Shown piece after piece: positions 16,171 through 24,802 of a stretch of 64,000 nt of DNA. Below the pieces are notes generated by a model that saw only the letters and a list, made by a program, of their open reading frames with translations, searched no databases and was not told the origin of the DNA. The stretch is from CAMLOF01 sp041913045 (GTDB lineage: Bacteria > Pseudomonadota > Gammaproteobacteria > Burkholderiales > Burkholderiaceae_C): contig JAYSGB010000013.1 in the NCBI GenBank assembly GCA_041913045.1, forward strand, positions 26,429 to 90,428. The letters are read 5' to 3'. A program made the position numbers and the translations under genes. Within the stretch, counting starts at the first letter, position 1. Each line of letters opens with the position of its first letter.

Positions 16171-17097
16171 ATGGAGCGAGCAGACCTGGAACTGGTGCAG
16201 GCCATCAGGCAGCACGGGAGCATGACGGGCGCCGCGCAAGGACTCAGGCTGGCGCCTTCGGTGGTCACCAAACGCCTGGCGGCGCTTGAGCTGGAGCTAG
16301 GGCTGAAACTTTTTCAAAGAACCACTCGGCACGTGAACCCCACGCCAGAGGGTGAAGCCCTTTGCGAACGAGCCACCACCCTACTGCAGGGTTTCAAGGA
16401 TGCGGAGGAAGAGCTTCGCGAACGTCAATCCGAACCTGCGGGCCTAATCCGTCTGGCCGCGACATTTGGCTTTGGCAGGCTTTGGCTAGGCCCTGCCTTG
16501 GCAGTGTTTCAGGAACGCCACCCCAAACTGCAGATTCAACTGCTGCTCACAGAGTCGCTGCCGGACTTGGCACGAGAGGGGCTGGATGGAGCGGTCTGGT
16601 TGTGGAGCGCCCCGGAACATCGGGCTGCGGAGTGGGTGTCGCGGCGACTTGCCAAGAATCAGCGGGTGCTGGTTGCAGCGCCCAGCTACGTGGAAAAACA
16701 CGGCACGCCTGCAACCCCGGGGGACCTATCAAAGCACGCTTGCTTGATCGTCAGAGAAAACAGCAGCGACCCAAACCAGCGGTTTGACAGCTGGATGCTC
16801 AAAGGCCCCGGTGGCAAACGCACCACGTTGCCTGTGCACGGCCCACTGTCAAGCAACTCCGGTGAAATGGTGCGCGACTGGTGCCTTGCCGGCCACGGCA
16901 TCATGCTGCGCAGCCTGTGGGACGTGGCGCCCCTGCTGGCCAGCGGCGCCCTGATACAGGTATTGCCTGAGCACACCATGCCAGACGCAGATGTGCACTG
17001 GCTGGCGCCATTTCGCCCGCAGGTGCCTCGCCGAATCCGTCTGCTGGTGGATCACCTCCAGCAGACCTTCAAGCAGGAGCCTTGGCGAAACCGATGA
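16171..17097 (+). CDS. LysR-type transcriptional regulator
   Basis: A 308-residue regulator. The N-terminal winged helix (MERADLELVQAIRQHGSMTG, about 1-60, with SVVTKRLAALELELGLKLFQ) is followed by a type 2 periplasmic-binding-like effector domain (about 90-300). Divergent from the tartrate-dehydrogenase-like gene, which is its probable target. Ends 1 base before the stop codon of the convergent DMT transporter gene. Confidence 0.9.
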   Translation: MERADLELVQAIRQHGSMTGAAQGLRLAPSVVTKRLAALELELGLKLFQRTTRHVNPTPEGEALCERATTLLQGFKDAEEELRERQSEPAGLIRLAATFGFGRLWLGPALAVFQERHPKLQIQLLLTESLPDLAREGLDGAVWLWSAPEHRAAEWVSRRLAKNQRVLVAAPSYVEKHGTPATPGDLSKHACLIVRENSSDPNQRFDSWMLKGPGGKRTTLPVHGPLSSNSGEMVRDWCLAGHGIMLRSLWDVAPLLASGALIQVLPEHTMPDADVHWLAPFRPQVPRRIRLLVDHLQQTFKQEPWRNR

Positions 17098-17098
17098 A

Positions 17099-17992
17099 TC
17101 AGCGCGCCGGCGCCCTGACCACCAGACTCACGCCCAATGCAGTGAGAGCTGTACCAACAATGGTCACGATGGTGATGGGTTCACTGAACAGGAACCACGC
17201 GATGACGGCCGTACAAGGCGGCACCAGGTACATGAGGCTGGTCACGGAGGCTGCAGCGCCACGCTGGATCAACATGTACAACAGCGAGCTGCCACCCAAG
17301 GTAAGGCCGAGCACAGACCACGCCATGGCACCGACGAGCTCAGCGTTCCAACCCATGCCCTCGGTTTCCAGCAATGCAAGAGGCAAGGTGACCACGAAAG
17401 CTGCTGCAAGCTGAACCGTATTGGCGCTGCGCACATCGCAAGGCTTGACGTGACGCTTCTGGTACAAGGTGCCGATGGTGATGCTGAACAGAGCCAGCAC
17501 CGCGAACGAAAGATTGAGCCAGGTAGCGGTGTCGCCAGGGCCACCCGCACCGAACTTACGTGACACCACCAGTACCAAGCCAGTGAAGCCAAGAGTCAAC
17601 CCAACCCACTGGCGGCGTGTAACCTGCCCGCCCGTGGATGAAAGCCAAATAGCGGTTAGCACCGGTTGCAAACCCACCACCAGCGAAGACAAACCCGACC
17701 CCATACCCGCCTTAACGGCAGCCCACACACCACCCAGGTAACCGGCGTGCATGAGCATGCCGACAACGCTCAGGTGAAACCACTGCTCACGGGTTTTTGG
17801 CCATGTCACCTTGGCCACAAAAATCCAAGGCAGAAAACAAAGAATGGAAAGCGCGTAACGCCACGCCAGGAACGACATAGGCGGCGCATGTGGCATGCCA
17901 TAGCGGGCAACGATGAAGCCCGTGCTCCAGATGAGCACGAACACGCCAGGCATGGCGCGCAGCCAAGCGTTGTCAGGAGCGGAACCAGACAT
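17099..17992 (-). CDS. DMT superfamily (EamA) transporter
   Basis: A 297-residue membrane protein with ten predicted helices in two EamA repeats (about 12-140 and 155-290). Motifs such as FIVARYGMPHAPPMSFLAWR and SLLYMLIQRGAAASVTSLMYLVPP are typical of drug/metabolite exporters. Substrate cannot be read from sequence. The pgsA start lies to its right on the same strand, so it may be transcribed from uvrC-pgsA. Confidence 0.85.
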   Translation of the reverse strand: MSGSAPDNAWLRAMPGVFVLIWSTGFIVARYGMPHAPPMSFLAWRYALSILCFLPWIFVAKVTWPKTREQWFHLSVVGMLMHAGYLGGVWAAVKAGMGSGLSSLVVGLQPVLTAIWLSSTGGQVTRRQWVGLTLGFTGLVLVVSRKFGAGGPGDTATWLNLSFAVLALFSITIGTLYQKRHVKPCDVRSANTVQLAAAFVVTLPLALLETEGMGWNAELVGAMAWSVLGLTLGGSSLLYMLIQRGAAASVTSLMYLVPPCTAVIAWFLFSEPITIVTIVGTALTALGVSLVVRAPAR

Positions 17993-18008
17993 GAGGGAGA
18001 GAGCTTTC

Positions 18009-18578
18009 TTAGCGCACCTTTGCCCGAATCTCGGGCAGTGCCTTCTGCATGTAATAGACCATGGACCAGACCGTGAGCACCGCCGCGATCCAGATCAGCA
18101 CCGTACCCCACAGGTGTGTATTGATCACACCGAACAAGCGGCCGTCGTAGAGCAGGAAAGGAATGGCCACCATCTGCGTGGTGGTCTTGAGTTTGCCGAT
18201 CATGTGCACGGCCACACTCTTGTTGGCCCCGATCATGGCCATCCACTCGCGCAGAGCGGAGATGGCAATTTCACGCCCAATGATGATGAGGGCCACGAAG
18301 ACGTCTGCGCGGTCCAGGTGAACCAGCACCAGCACGCATGCACAGACCAGGAACTTGTCGGCAACCGGGTCGAGGAATGCACCGAACGATGAGGTCTGGT
18401 TGAGGCGACGGGCCAGGTAGCCATCGGCCCAGTCCGTCAATGCGAACACCACGAACAGCACGGTGGCGATCAGGTTCTGCATCTGCAACGTGATCCCCGG
18501 CAGGTAGAACACGGCCACGATGAGGGGAATGGCCACGATGCGTGCCCACGTGAACAGTGTTGGCAGATTGAAGAACAT
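18009..18578 (-). CDS. pgsA: CDP-diacylglycerol-glycerol-3-phosphate 3-phosphatidyltransferase
   Basis: Inner-membrane enzyme making phosphatidylglycerol phosphate. The 189 residues contain the CDP-alcohol phosphotransferase signature DWADGYLARRLNQTSSFGAF-LDPVADK (D-G-x2-A-R-x8-G-x3-D-x3-D, about 68-90) and several membrane helices. It starts 21 bases after the uvrC stop on the same strand; the uvrC-pgsA pair is common in proteobacteria. Confidence 0.94.
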   Translation of the reverse strand: MFFNLPTLFTWARIVAIPLIVAVFYLPGITLQMQNLIATVLFVVFALTDWADGYLARRLNQTSSFGAFLDPVADKFLVCACVLVLVHLDRADVFVALIIIGREIAISALREWMAMIGANKSVAVHMIGKLKTTTQMVAIPFLLYDGRLFGVINTHLWGTVLIWIAAVLTVWSMVYYMQKALPEIRAKVR

Positions 18579-18599
18579 GGGGGTGATTATGCGTGGACT

Positions 18600-20591
18600 T
18601 CAGTGCAAGGCACGATAGATGGCTTCGGCCAGGTCTGCGGAAATGCCTTCGACAGTGGAAAGGTCCTCAACACTGGCGTTGGCCACGCCGCGCACACCGC
18701 CAAAACGCTGCAACAGGCGAGCCCGCTTCTTGGGGCCCACGCCGGGAATGTCCTCCAGCTTGCTGCCGCCAGTGCGGGCCTTGGCCCGCTGTGCGCGCAT
18801 GCCTGTGATGGCAAAGCGATGCGCTTCGTCGCGGATCTGCGCCACCAGCATCAGCGCAGCAGAATCAGCACCCAGGTAGACCTTTTCGCGGCCATCGGCA
18901 AACACCAGTTCCTCCAGACCCACCTTGCGGCCCTCGCCTTTTTCCACGCCCACAATGCGGCCCAGGTCCAGCCCCAGGGACTCGAACACCTCACGCGCCA
19001 CACCCACCTGGCCTTTGCCGCCGTCGATGAGAACAATGTCGGGCATGCGAGCGCCGCCAACTGCCTTGTTCGCGTCACCCGACTCACGCAGCGCCTGGGC
19101 AAGCTTGCCGTAGCGGCGTTCCAGCACCTGCCGCATGGCTGCGTAATCATCCCCGGGAGTAATGCCATCGATGTTGTAGCGGCGGTACTGGCTGCCTTGC
19201 ATCTTGTGGCCCTCGAACACGACGCACGACGCCATGGTGGACTCACCCGCCGTGTGCGAAATGTCGAAGCACTCGATGCGCAGGGCATCCAGCGCGTCTT
19301 CGGGCAGGTCAAGCGCCTGGGCCAGCGCGCGCGTGCGCGCCTGCTGCGAGCCCTCCTCAGACAGCAGGCGGGCCAACTGCAAATCGGCGTTCTTCTGTGC
19401 GAGTTCCAGCCACACGCGGCGGTGTTCGCGTGGGTTGAACACGGCGTGCAGGCGCATGCCGCTTTGTTCGCCCAACAGCTCCAGCAAACCCTGTTCAACG
19501 GGTGCGCCCAGCACCAGCACGGGCGGCGGCGCGGCCTGTGTGTAGTGCTGTGCCATGAAGGCTTCCAGCACGCGCTGCTCGACGTTTGCAGTCTGGACTG
19601 CGGCCGTTTCTGCGTCACCCTCGTCGGCGTCAGCGTCCAGCGCCGCCAGCACGGCCCCCTCTTCCACATGGGCCGGAAAGTACGGCCTGTCCCCTAGATG
19701 ACGCCCGCCACGCACCATGGCCAGGTTCACACAGGCGCGCCCGCCATGAACCTTCACGGCGAGGATGTCCACATCCTGGTCGCTGGTGCTTTCCATGGCC
19801 TGCTGGTGCAGCACGGTGGACAGCGCCTTGATCTGGTTGCGCACCTCGGCGGCCTGTTCAAACGCCAGCTTCTCTGCGTGAGTCAGCATGCGTTGCTCTA
19901 GCTCGTCGAGCACGGTCTGTGTTTCGCCGCGCAGAAAGGCACTGGCGCTGCGCACGTCGGCAGCGTAATCAGCCGCCGAGACGAAGCCCACGCAAGGCCC
20001 CGAGCAACGCTTGATCTGGTACAGCAGACAAGGCCGCGTGCGATGGTTGAACACCGTGTCTTCACAGGTACGCAGGCGGAACACCTTCTGCAGCAGCTGG
20101 ATGGTTTCCTTGACCGCCCAGGCATTGGGGTAAGGGCCGAAGTACTGGTGCTTCTTTTCCACCGCACCCCGGTAGTACGACATGCGGGGAAAGTGCTCGG
20201 GTCGCGCCTGCGGGTCCGCAGCGGCAGGCGACTGTTCAAAAGCGGGCGTCCAGGTGTTGGCACTCAGGCGCAGGTAGGGGTAGCTCTTGTCATCCCTGAA
20301 GAGAATGTTGAAACGCGGCTGCTGCGTCTTGATGAGGTTGTTTTCCAGCAACAGGGCCTCAGCCTCGGAGCGCACCACGGTGGTTTCCATGCGCGCGATC
20401 TTGCTGACCATGTGGCCGATTCGCGTGCCGTCATGGCTCTTCTGGAAGTAGCTGGAGACGCGTTTCTTCAGATCACGCGCCTTGCCGACATACAGCAGCA
20501 TGCCTGCGGCGTCGAAATAGCGGTATACGCCAGGCAGCGACGGCAGTGCCGCCACGGCCTTGAGCAACTCTTCGGGATGGGGTGAAGTCAT
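18600..20591 (-). CDS. uvrC: excinuclease ABC subunit UvrC
   Basis: A 663-residue nucleotide-excision nuclease that cuts both sides of a DNA lesion with UvrB. Order: GIY-YIG domain (LPGVYRYFDAAGMLLYVGKA, about 16-95), UvrB-interacting UVR motif (about 215-250), RNase H-like endonuclease (IECFDISHTAGESTMASCVV near 410 with catalytic D), and C-terminal HhH2 (IPGVGPKKRARLLQRFGGVRG). The start MTSPHPEELL is chosen because the upstream open frame, to 21053, lies opposite earP and has no homology pattern. Confidence 0.96.
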   Translation of the reverse strand: MTSPHPEELLKAVAALPSLPGVYRYFDAAGMLLYVGKARDLKKRVSSYFQKSHDGTRIGHMVSKIARMETTVVRSEAEALLLENNLIKTQQPRFNILFRDDKSYPYLRLSANTWTPAFEQSPAAADPQARPEHFPRMSYYRGAVEKKHQYFGPYPNAWAVKETIQLLQKVFRLRTCEDTVFNHRTRPCLLYQIKRCSGPCVGFVSAADYAADVRSASAFLRGETQTVLDELEQRMLTHAEKLAFEQAAEVRNQIKALSTVLHQQAMESTSDQDVDILAVKVHGGRACVNLAMVRGGRHLGDRPYFPAHVEEGAVLAALDADADEGDAETAAVQTANVEQRVLEAFMAQHYTQAAPPPVLVLGAPVEQGLLELLGEQSGMRLHAVFNPREHRRVWLELAQKNADLQLARLLSEEGSQQARTRALAQALDLPEDALDALRIECFDISHTAGESTMASCVVFEGHKMQGSQYRRYNIDGITPGDDYAAMRQVLERRYGKLAQALRESGDANKAVGGARMPDIVLIDGGKGQVGVAREVFESLGLDLGRIVGVEKGEGRKVGLEELVFADGREKVYLGADSAALMLVAQIRDEAHRFAITGMRAQRAKARTGGSKLEDIPGVGPKKRARLLQRFGGVRGVANASVEDLSTVEGISADLAEAIYRALH

Positions 20592-20647
20592 GGAAATCCG
20601 ATTGTCGCACCGCGTTGGTGCCCTACCCGCCGGGCGACAATGCAGCC

Positions 20648-21724
20648 ATGCAAGACACACGCGACCTGCCCTGCCTGACCTGGGACATCTTCTGCCACGT
20701 GATAGACAACTGGGGCGACCTGGGCGTGTGCTGGCGGCTGGCGGCTCAACTTGCGGAACGCGGACAGCAGGTGCGCCTGTGGGCTGACGACAACGCACCG
20801 CTGGACTGGATGGCTCCCGGCGCACGCGAGGGACACTGGCCGAACGTGGAGGTGCATGACTGGCCCCGAGCAGACGCCAACGCCGCCGCACCGACCGCAC
20901 CGCCGGGAGACGTGCTGGTGGAAGCCTTTGGCTGTGAGATACAGCCCCAGTGGGTACGAGCACTGCAACCCACCGGCGAAGGCCGCGTCTGGCTGAACCT
21001 GGAATACCTGAGTGCAGAAGACTACGTGCGGCGCTGCCATGGTCTGCCATCACCTGTGCTCAGCGGTCTGTTGGCCGGACGCACCAAATGGTTCTTTTAC
21101 CCTGGATTTTCACAAGGCACGGGCGGACTTCTGCGCGAGACCGGCCTTCTGGAACAACAAGGCAGCTTCGATCGCAGCGGGTGGCTGCAGGGCCAAAACA
21201 TTGCCAACGACGGTGCCCCCGTCGTTTCGCTGTTCTGCTACGAGCCTCCAGCCCTGCCCGCTTTGTTGCGCCTGCCCGAGCTGGCAAAAGCGCACTGGCT
21301 GGTGGCGCCTGGGCGCGCCGAAGCGGTTTTCTCGATAGCAACCACCCCAGACACTCGCAGCAAGGTGCTGCCCCACCTGCCACAAACCGAATTCGACCAC
21401 CTGCTGTGGGCCTGCGACCTGAACTTCGTGCGGGGCGAAGACTCTCTGGTGCGCGCCTTATGGGCGGGCAAGCCCTTCGTCTGGCACATTTACCCCCAGC
21501 ATGACGACGCCCACCACGCCAAGCTGGACGCCTTTCTCGACTGGCTGCAAGCACCCGCCTCGCTGCGCGAGTTTCACCACACTTGGAACGGGATCGACAA
21601 CGCCCCCTTGGCCGCGCCCGCACTGGCCGAATGGCTCGAATGCACTCTGGCAGCCCGCCAACGACTGTTGAAACAGGACGATCTGCTCACACAGCTGCTG
21701 GGCTTTGTCATGGAAAAACGCTAA
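20648..21724 (+). CDS. earP: EF-P arginine rhamnosyltransferase EarP
   Basis: A 358-residue GT-B glycosyltransferase that attaches rhamnose from dTDP-rhamnose to arginine 32 of EF-P, needed to rescue ribosomes at polyproline runs. WDIFCHVIDNWGDLGVCWRL near 14-33 (catalytic aspartate in the NWGD region), WLNLEYLSAEDYVRRCHGLPSP, and the nucleotide-binding FVRGEDSLVRALWAGKPFVW-HIYPQ are diagnostic. It directly precedes efp, its only known substrate gene. Divergent from uvrC by 56 bases. Confidence 0.96.
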   Translation: MQDTRDLPCLTWDIFCHVIDNWGDLGVCWRLAAQLAERGQQVRLWADDNAPLDWMAPGAREGHWPNVEVHDWPRADANAAAPTAPPGDVLVEAFGCEIQPQWVRALQPTGEGRVWLNLEYLSAEDYVRRCHGLPSPVLSGLLAGRTKWFFYPGFSQGTGGLLRETGLLEQQGSFDRSGWLQGQNIANDGAPVVSLFCYEPPALPALLRLPELAKAHWLVAPGRAEAVFSIATTPDTRSKVLPHLPQTEFDHLLWACDLNFVRGEDSLVRALWAGKPFVWHIYPQHDDAHHAKLDAFLDWLQAPASLREFHHTWNGIDNAPLAAPALAEWLECTLAARQRLLKQDDLLTQLLGFVMEKR

Positions 21725-21845
21725 AATATATGGTTTTGCGAGCCTGCCTAGCCGGGTGGACCAGAGCCACAAGGTGCACGCAGCCGCCCCGCCGCGCGCC
21801 TAGGCAGAGTGCCCAGCCCGAGCGGCACAACCCCCTGGAAACACC

Positions 21846-22400
21846 ATGAAAATCGCTCAAGAAATCCGCGCTGGCAACGTGATCATGCACGGCAAAGACC
21901 CCATGATCGTCCTGAAGACCGAATACGCCCGTGGCGGCCGTGGCGCTGCCACCGTGCGCATGAAGCTCAAGGGCCTGCTGGGCAACATCGGCACCGAAGT
22001 CGTCTTCAAGGCCGACGACAAGATCGACAACATCATTCTCGACAAGAAGGAGTGCACCTACTCCTACTTCGCCGACCCGATGTACGTCTGCATGGACGCC
22101 GACTACAACCAGTACGAAGTCGAAGCCGAAAACATGGGCGATGCTCTGAACTACCTGGAAGACGGCATGGCCGTTGAAGTGGTGTTCTACGAAGGCAAGG
22201 CCATCTCGGTTGAACTGCCCACCAGCGTCGAGCGCGAGATCACCTGGACCGAGCCCGCCGTGAAGGGCGACACGTCCGGCAAGGTGCTCAAGCCTGCCAA
22301 GATCGCCACCGGTTTCGAAGTGGCCGTGCCGCTGTTCGTTTCCCAGGGCGACCGCATTGAAATCGATACCCGCACTGGTGAATACCGCAAGCGCGTCTGA
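21846..22400 (+). CDS. efp: elongation factor P
   Basis: A 184-residue translation factor of three beta-barrel domains (KOW-like about 1-63, OB about 66-125, C-terminal OB about 130-184). The loop EYARGGRGAA has arginine at residue 32 rather than lysine, the site modified by EarP. The C-terminal VSQGDRIEIDTRTGEYRKRV is typical. It is 121 bases downstream of earP and probably also has its own promoter around 21705-21732 (TTGTCA, 16 bases, TATATG; weak). Confidence 0.97.
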   Translation: MKIAQEIRAGNVIMHGKDPMIVLKTEYARGGRGAATVRMKLKGLLGNIGTEVVFKADDKIDNIILDKKECTYSYFADPMYVCMDADYNQYEVEAENMGDALNYLEDGMAVEVVFYEGKAISVELPTSVEREITWTEPAVKGDTSGKVLKPAKIATGFEVAVPLFVSQGDRIEIDTRTGEYRKRV

Positions 22401-22429
22401 AGACCGTGTTGTACGGATCAAAGACAAGG

Positions 22430-22456
22430 AAGGCTCTTCGGAGCCTTTTTTGTTTT
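22430..22456 (+). terminator. terminator after efp
   Basis: Stem AAGGCTC / GAGCCTT closed by a TTCG tetraloop and followed by a T-rich tract. Confidence 0.9.
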
Positions 22457-22539
22457 CTGTGTCGTGCCCTTGAACCCCTCACCTTGGCTGGAATCCAAGG
22501 ACTGGCGACCGCTTCAACACGAACGCCAGGAGCCTCCCA

Positions 22540-23433
22540 ATGAACATGCAGAACAACACCCATAACTTGCAGTCCAGCAGACTGGCCGACGCAGCCGTAG
22601 AAATGCACCTGATGGGCGACGGTAGCCACCCACTCCAACCGGACGCCTATCGCCTGGCATTCGCCGATTCAGAATTTCTCTTGCGTCGCGAAACACGCGG
22701 CATCCGCTTTCAGTTGGAGTTGCTCAAGCCCGACCTGGCGCAACACGCGCATGGCATTGAGAACACCATCGTGGTGTTTGGCAGCGCGCGCTTTCGTGAA
22801 CCCGAGGAGGCCCAAAAGCTGTTGCAGGAAGCGCAGGCCAGCGGAGACGCCAAGGCCATACGCCGTGCGCAGGCTCTGGTGCGCAACGCGCACTATTACG
22901 ACAAGTCTCGCCGCTTTGCGCAGATGGTTGCCGACTACAGCCTGAGCTGCCCCAGGCAAGACCAGTTGCACATTGCCACCGGGGGCGGCCCCGGCATCAT
23001 GGAAGCGGCCAATCGAGGCGCACACGACCGTGGCGTGCTCAACGTGGGTCTGAACATTTTACTGCCACACGAGCAGACGCCCAACCCCTACATCAGCCCT
23101 GAGCTGTGCTTCAAGTTCCACTATTTCGCGCTGCGCAAGATGCACTTCCTGATGCGCGCCAAGGCACTCGTGGCCTTCCCTGGCGGGTTTGGCACACTGG
23201 ACGAGCTGTTCGAAGTGCTGACGCTGGTGCAGTGCAAAAAGGCCAAGCCGGTGCCAATCTTCCTGTTCGGCAGCGACTACTGGAAGCGCCTGATCAACTT
23301 CGATGTGCTGGTGGAAGAAGGCGCGATTTCTCCCGAAGACCTAGACCTGTTCCAGTATGTGGACGAGCCAGAGGAGGCCTGGGAAGGCATCAAGCGCTTC
23401 TTCAACCTGCCCGACGCCTGCCAGGTGGCCTGA
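22540..23433 (+). CDS. LOG family (TIGR00730-type) nucleotide phosphoribohydrolase-like protein
   Basis: A 297-residue member of the lysine-decarboxylase-like LOG family, with Rossmann fold and the signatures GGGPGIMEAANRGA near 148-161 and the catalytic PGGFGTLDELFEVLTLVQ near 211-228 (PGGxGTxxE). Related proteins release free bases from nucleoside monophosphates. It is longer than classic 190-residue LOG proteins through an N-terminal extension of about 70 residues. AGGAG lies 7 bases before the ATG. Confidence 0.88.
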   Translation: MNMQNNTHNLQSSRLADAAVEMHLMGDGSHPLQPDAYRLAFADSEFLLRRETRGIRFQLELLKPDLAQHAHGIENTIVVFGSARFREPEEAQKLLQEAQASGDAKAIRRAQALVRNAHYYDKSRRFAQMVADYSLSCPRQDQLHIATGGGPGIMEAANRGAHDRGVLNVGLNILLPHEQTPNPYISPELCFKFHYFALRKMHFLMRAKALVAFPGGFGTLDELFEVLTLVQCKKAKPVPIFLFGSDYWKRLINFDVLVEEGAISPEDLDLFQYVDEPEEAWEGIKRFFNLPDACQVA

Positions 23434-23448
23434 TAGCCACCCAGCTAA

Positions 23449-23472
23449 AGCCTGCCGCAGCCGCGGCAGGCT
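23449..23472. terminator. convergent terminator-like hairpin
   Basis: Perfect 10-base stem AGCCTGCCGC / GCGGCAGGCT with a 4-base loop between two convergent genes. The T-run is short (TTTA on the minus strand), so efficiency is uncertain. Confidence 0.55.
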
Positions 23473-23478
23473 GTGTGA

Positions 23479-24738
23479 TCACATTGGGAAGATGCGGAAG
23501 CAGGCAATGGCCACAAGGGTCGGCCCCAGAGCCCCGAGGAAAAGGCTCTGCGCGGAAATGGCCCCCTCGTTGAATGTGCTCTTGAGTATGGATGCGCCTG
23601 CAGGGTTGGGCGCGTTGGCGATGATGGTGAGGCCACCGCCCGTGACCGCGCCGGTGACCAGGGCGTATTTGAACTCATCCGACAGGCCATCCACCAGCGA
23701 GCCCAGGTAGGTCAACGCTGCGTTGTCGGTAATTGCCGTCAAGGCCGTGGCACCAAAGTAGATCTGCGTCTCGTCCATGGACATCAGCATTGGCTGTAGC
23801 CACCACTGCTGCATGCCGCCCAGCACCACCAAGCCCCCCAGGAAGAAGGCAACCAGCAGCCCCTCACGCAGGATCAGGCGGTCTTGGAACGCGGGGTAAG
23901 CGGTGGCCACGCCCATGAACAGCAGAAACACCGCAATGAAAGCCGCCGGGTGGTGCGAAAACACCACGATGGCCAGCAGGAAAAGCATGTGAACGGCAAC
24001 CATCCAGCCCGGCACACCAGTGTAGGGAGACTTGCTGGAGTACTCCATCAACTTGAGTTCACGTGCAAACAGGAAGGTGAGCACCGAGGCATTGATGAAC
24101 ACAGCCAGCGCAGCCTTCCAGCCGATGTGCGTCAGCATGTAGGTGGTGTCAAAACCCCATTTGCTGGCCACCATGAGGATGGGGGGTGCTGCGTACGGGG
24201 TGAGCGTGCCACCAATAGAAATGTTGACAAACAATGCGCCCAGCGCGGCGTATTGGAGACGGCGAGACGCCTTGGCGAACACCGTGTCCTTCATCAGAAG
24301 CGCGGCCAGAGTCATGGCGGCGGGTTCGGTGATGAACGAACCGAGAAGCGGGACGATGCCCAAGGCTGTGAAGAAGAAGGCCATGCTGCGCGGCAGCGGA
24401 ATGACCCGCACAACGCCCTGTACTGCGGCAGACGCGGCCTGGAGCACTGGCCGGCTGCCCGCAACCACCATGATGGCGAACACGAACAGCGGCTCGGTGA
24501 AGTTGCGCGCATCCAGGTAGCCCAGCGCCTCGTCTTTGCCAACCATGAAGGCCATGGTGATCATGAACACCATGGCCCAGAAACCGAAGACGATTTCCAC
24601 TTCGGCCAACAGATGCCAGACACCGGCATGGGCAGGCCGGGTGTGCGCAAGATGCTCGAAGAACTTGGTCGAGAAAGTGTGGATCAGGGCGAGCGCAAAA
24701 AGTGCGGCCGCCACCACCTGCACCGTGGTGGGTGACAT
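23479..24738 (-). CDS. putative Na+/H+ antiporter (PF07399-type)
   Basis: A 419-residue polytopic membrane protein with about eleven helices. EVEIVFGFWAMVFMITMAFM and GNASVLTFLF-type segments, ALTAITDNAALTYLGSLVDG and GGGLTIIANAPNPAGASIL near the C-terminus place it in the putative Na+/H+ antiporter family of the ion-transporter superfamily (conserved TDNAA and ANAPNPAG segments). Ion specificity is not proven. It stands 64 bases downstream of rmuC on the same strand. Confidence 0.82.
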   Translation of the reverse strand: MSPTTVQVVAAALFALALIHTFSTKFFEHLAHTRPAHAGVWHLLAEVEIVFGFWAMVFMITMAFMVGKDEALGYLDARNFTEPLFVFAIMVVAGSRPVLQAASAAVQGVVRVIPLPRSMAFFFTALGIVPLLGSFITEPAAMTLAALLMKDTVFAKASRRLQYAALGALFVNISIGGTLTPYAAPPILMVASKWGFDTTYMLTHIGWKAALAVFINASVLTFLFARELKLMEYSSKSPYTGVPGWMVAVHMLFLLAIVVFSHHPAAFIAVFLLFMGVATAYPAFQDRLILREGLLVAFFLGGLVVLGGMQQWWLQPMLMSMDETQIYFGATALTAITDNAALTYLGSLVDGLSDEFKYALVTGAVTGGGLTIIANAPNPAGASILKSTFNEGAISAQSLFLGALGPTLVAIACFRIFPM

Positions 24739-24802
24739 GGATCAGTCTCCTGTTGTTGGGGGGTGACGGGGCACCCGTTGGCGGGTGATTGTAATTAGGC
24801 TG

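Noticed and set aside
18600..21053. 817-residue version of UvrC
   Set aside because: The first 154 residues are Arg/Pro/Ser-rich and lie opposite earP; the family N-terminus begins at 20591.
24772..24787. CACCCG/CGGGTG hairpin between rmuC and the antiporter as a terminator
   Set aside because: Only six base pairs and no T-run on the minus strand; too weak to call.
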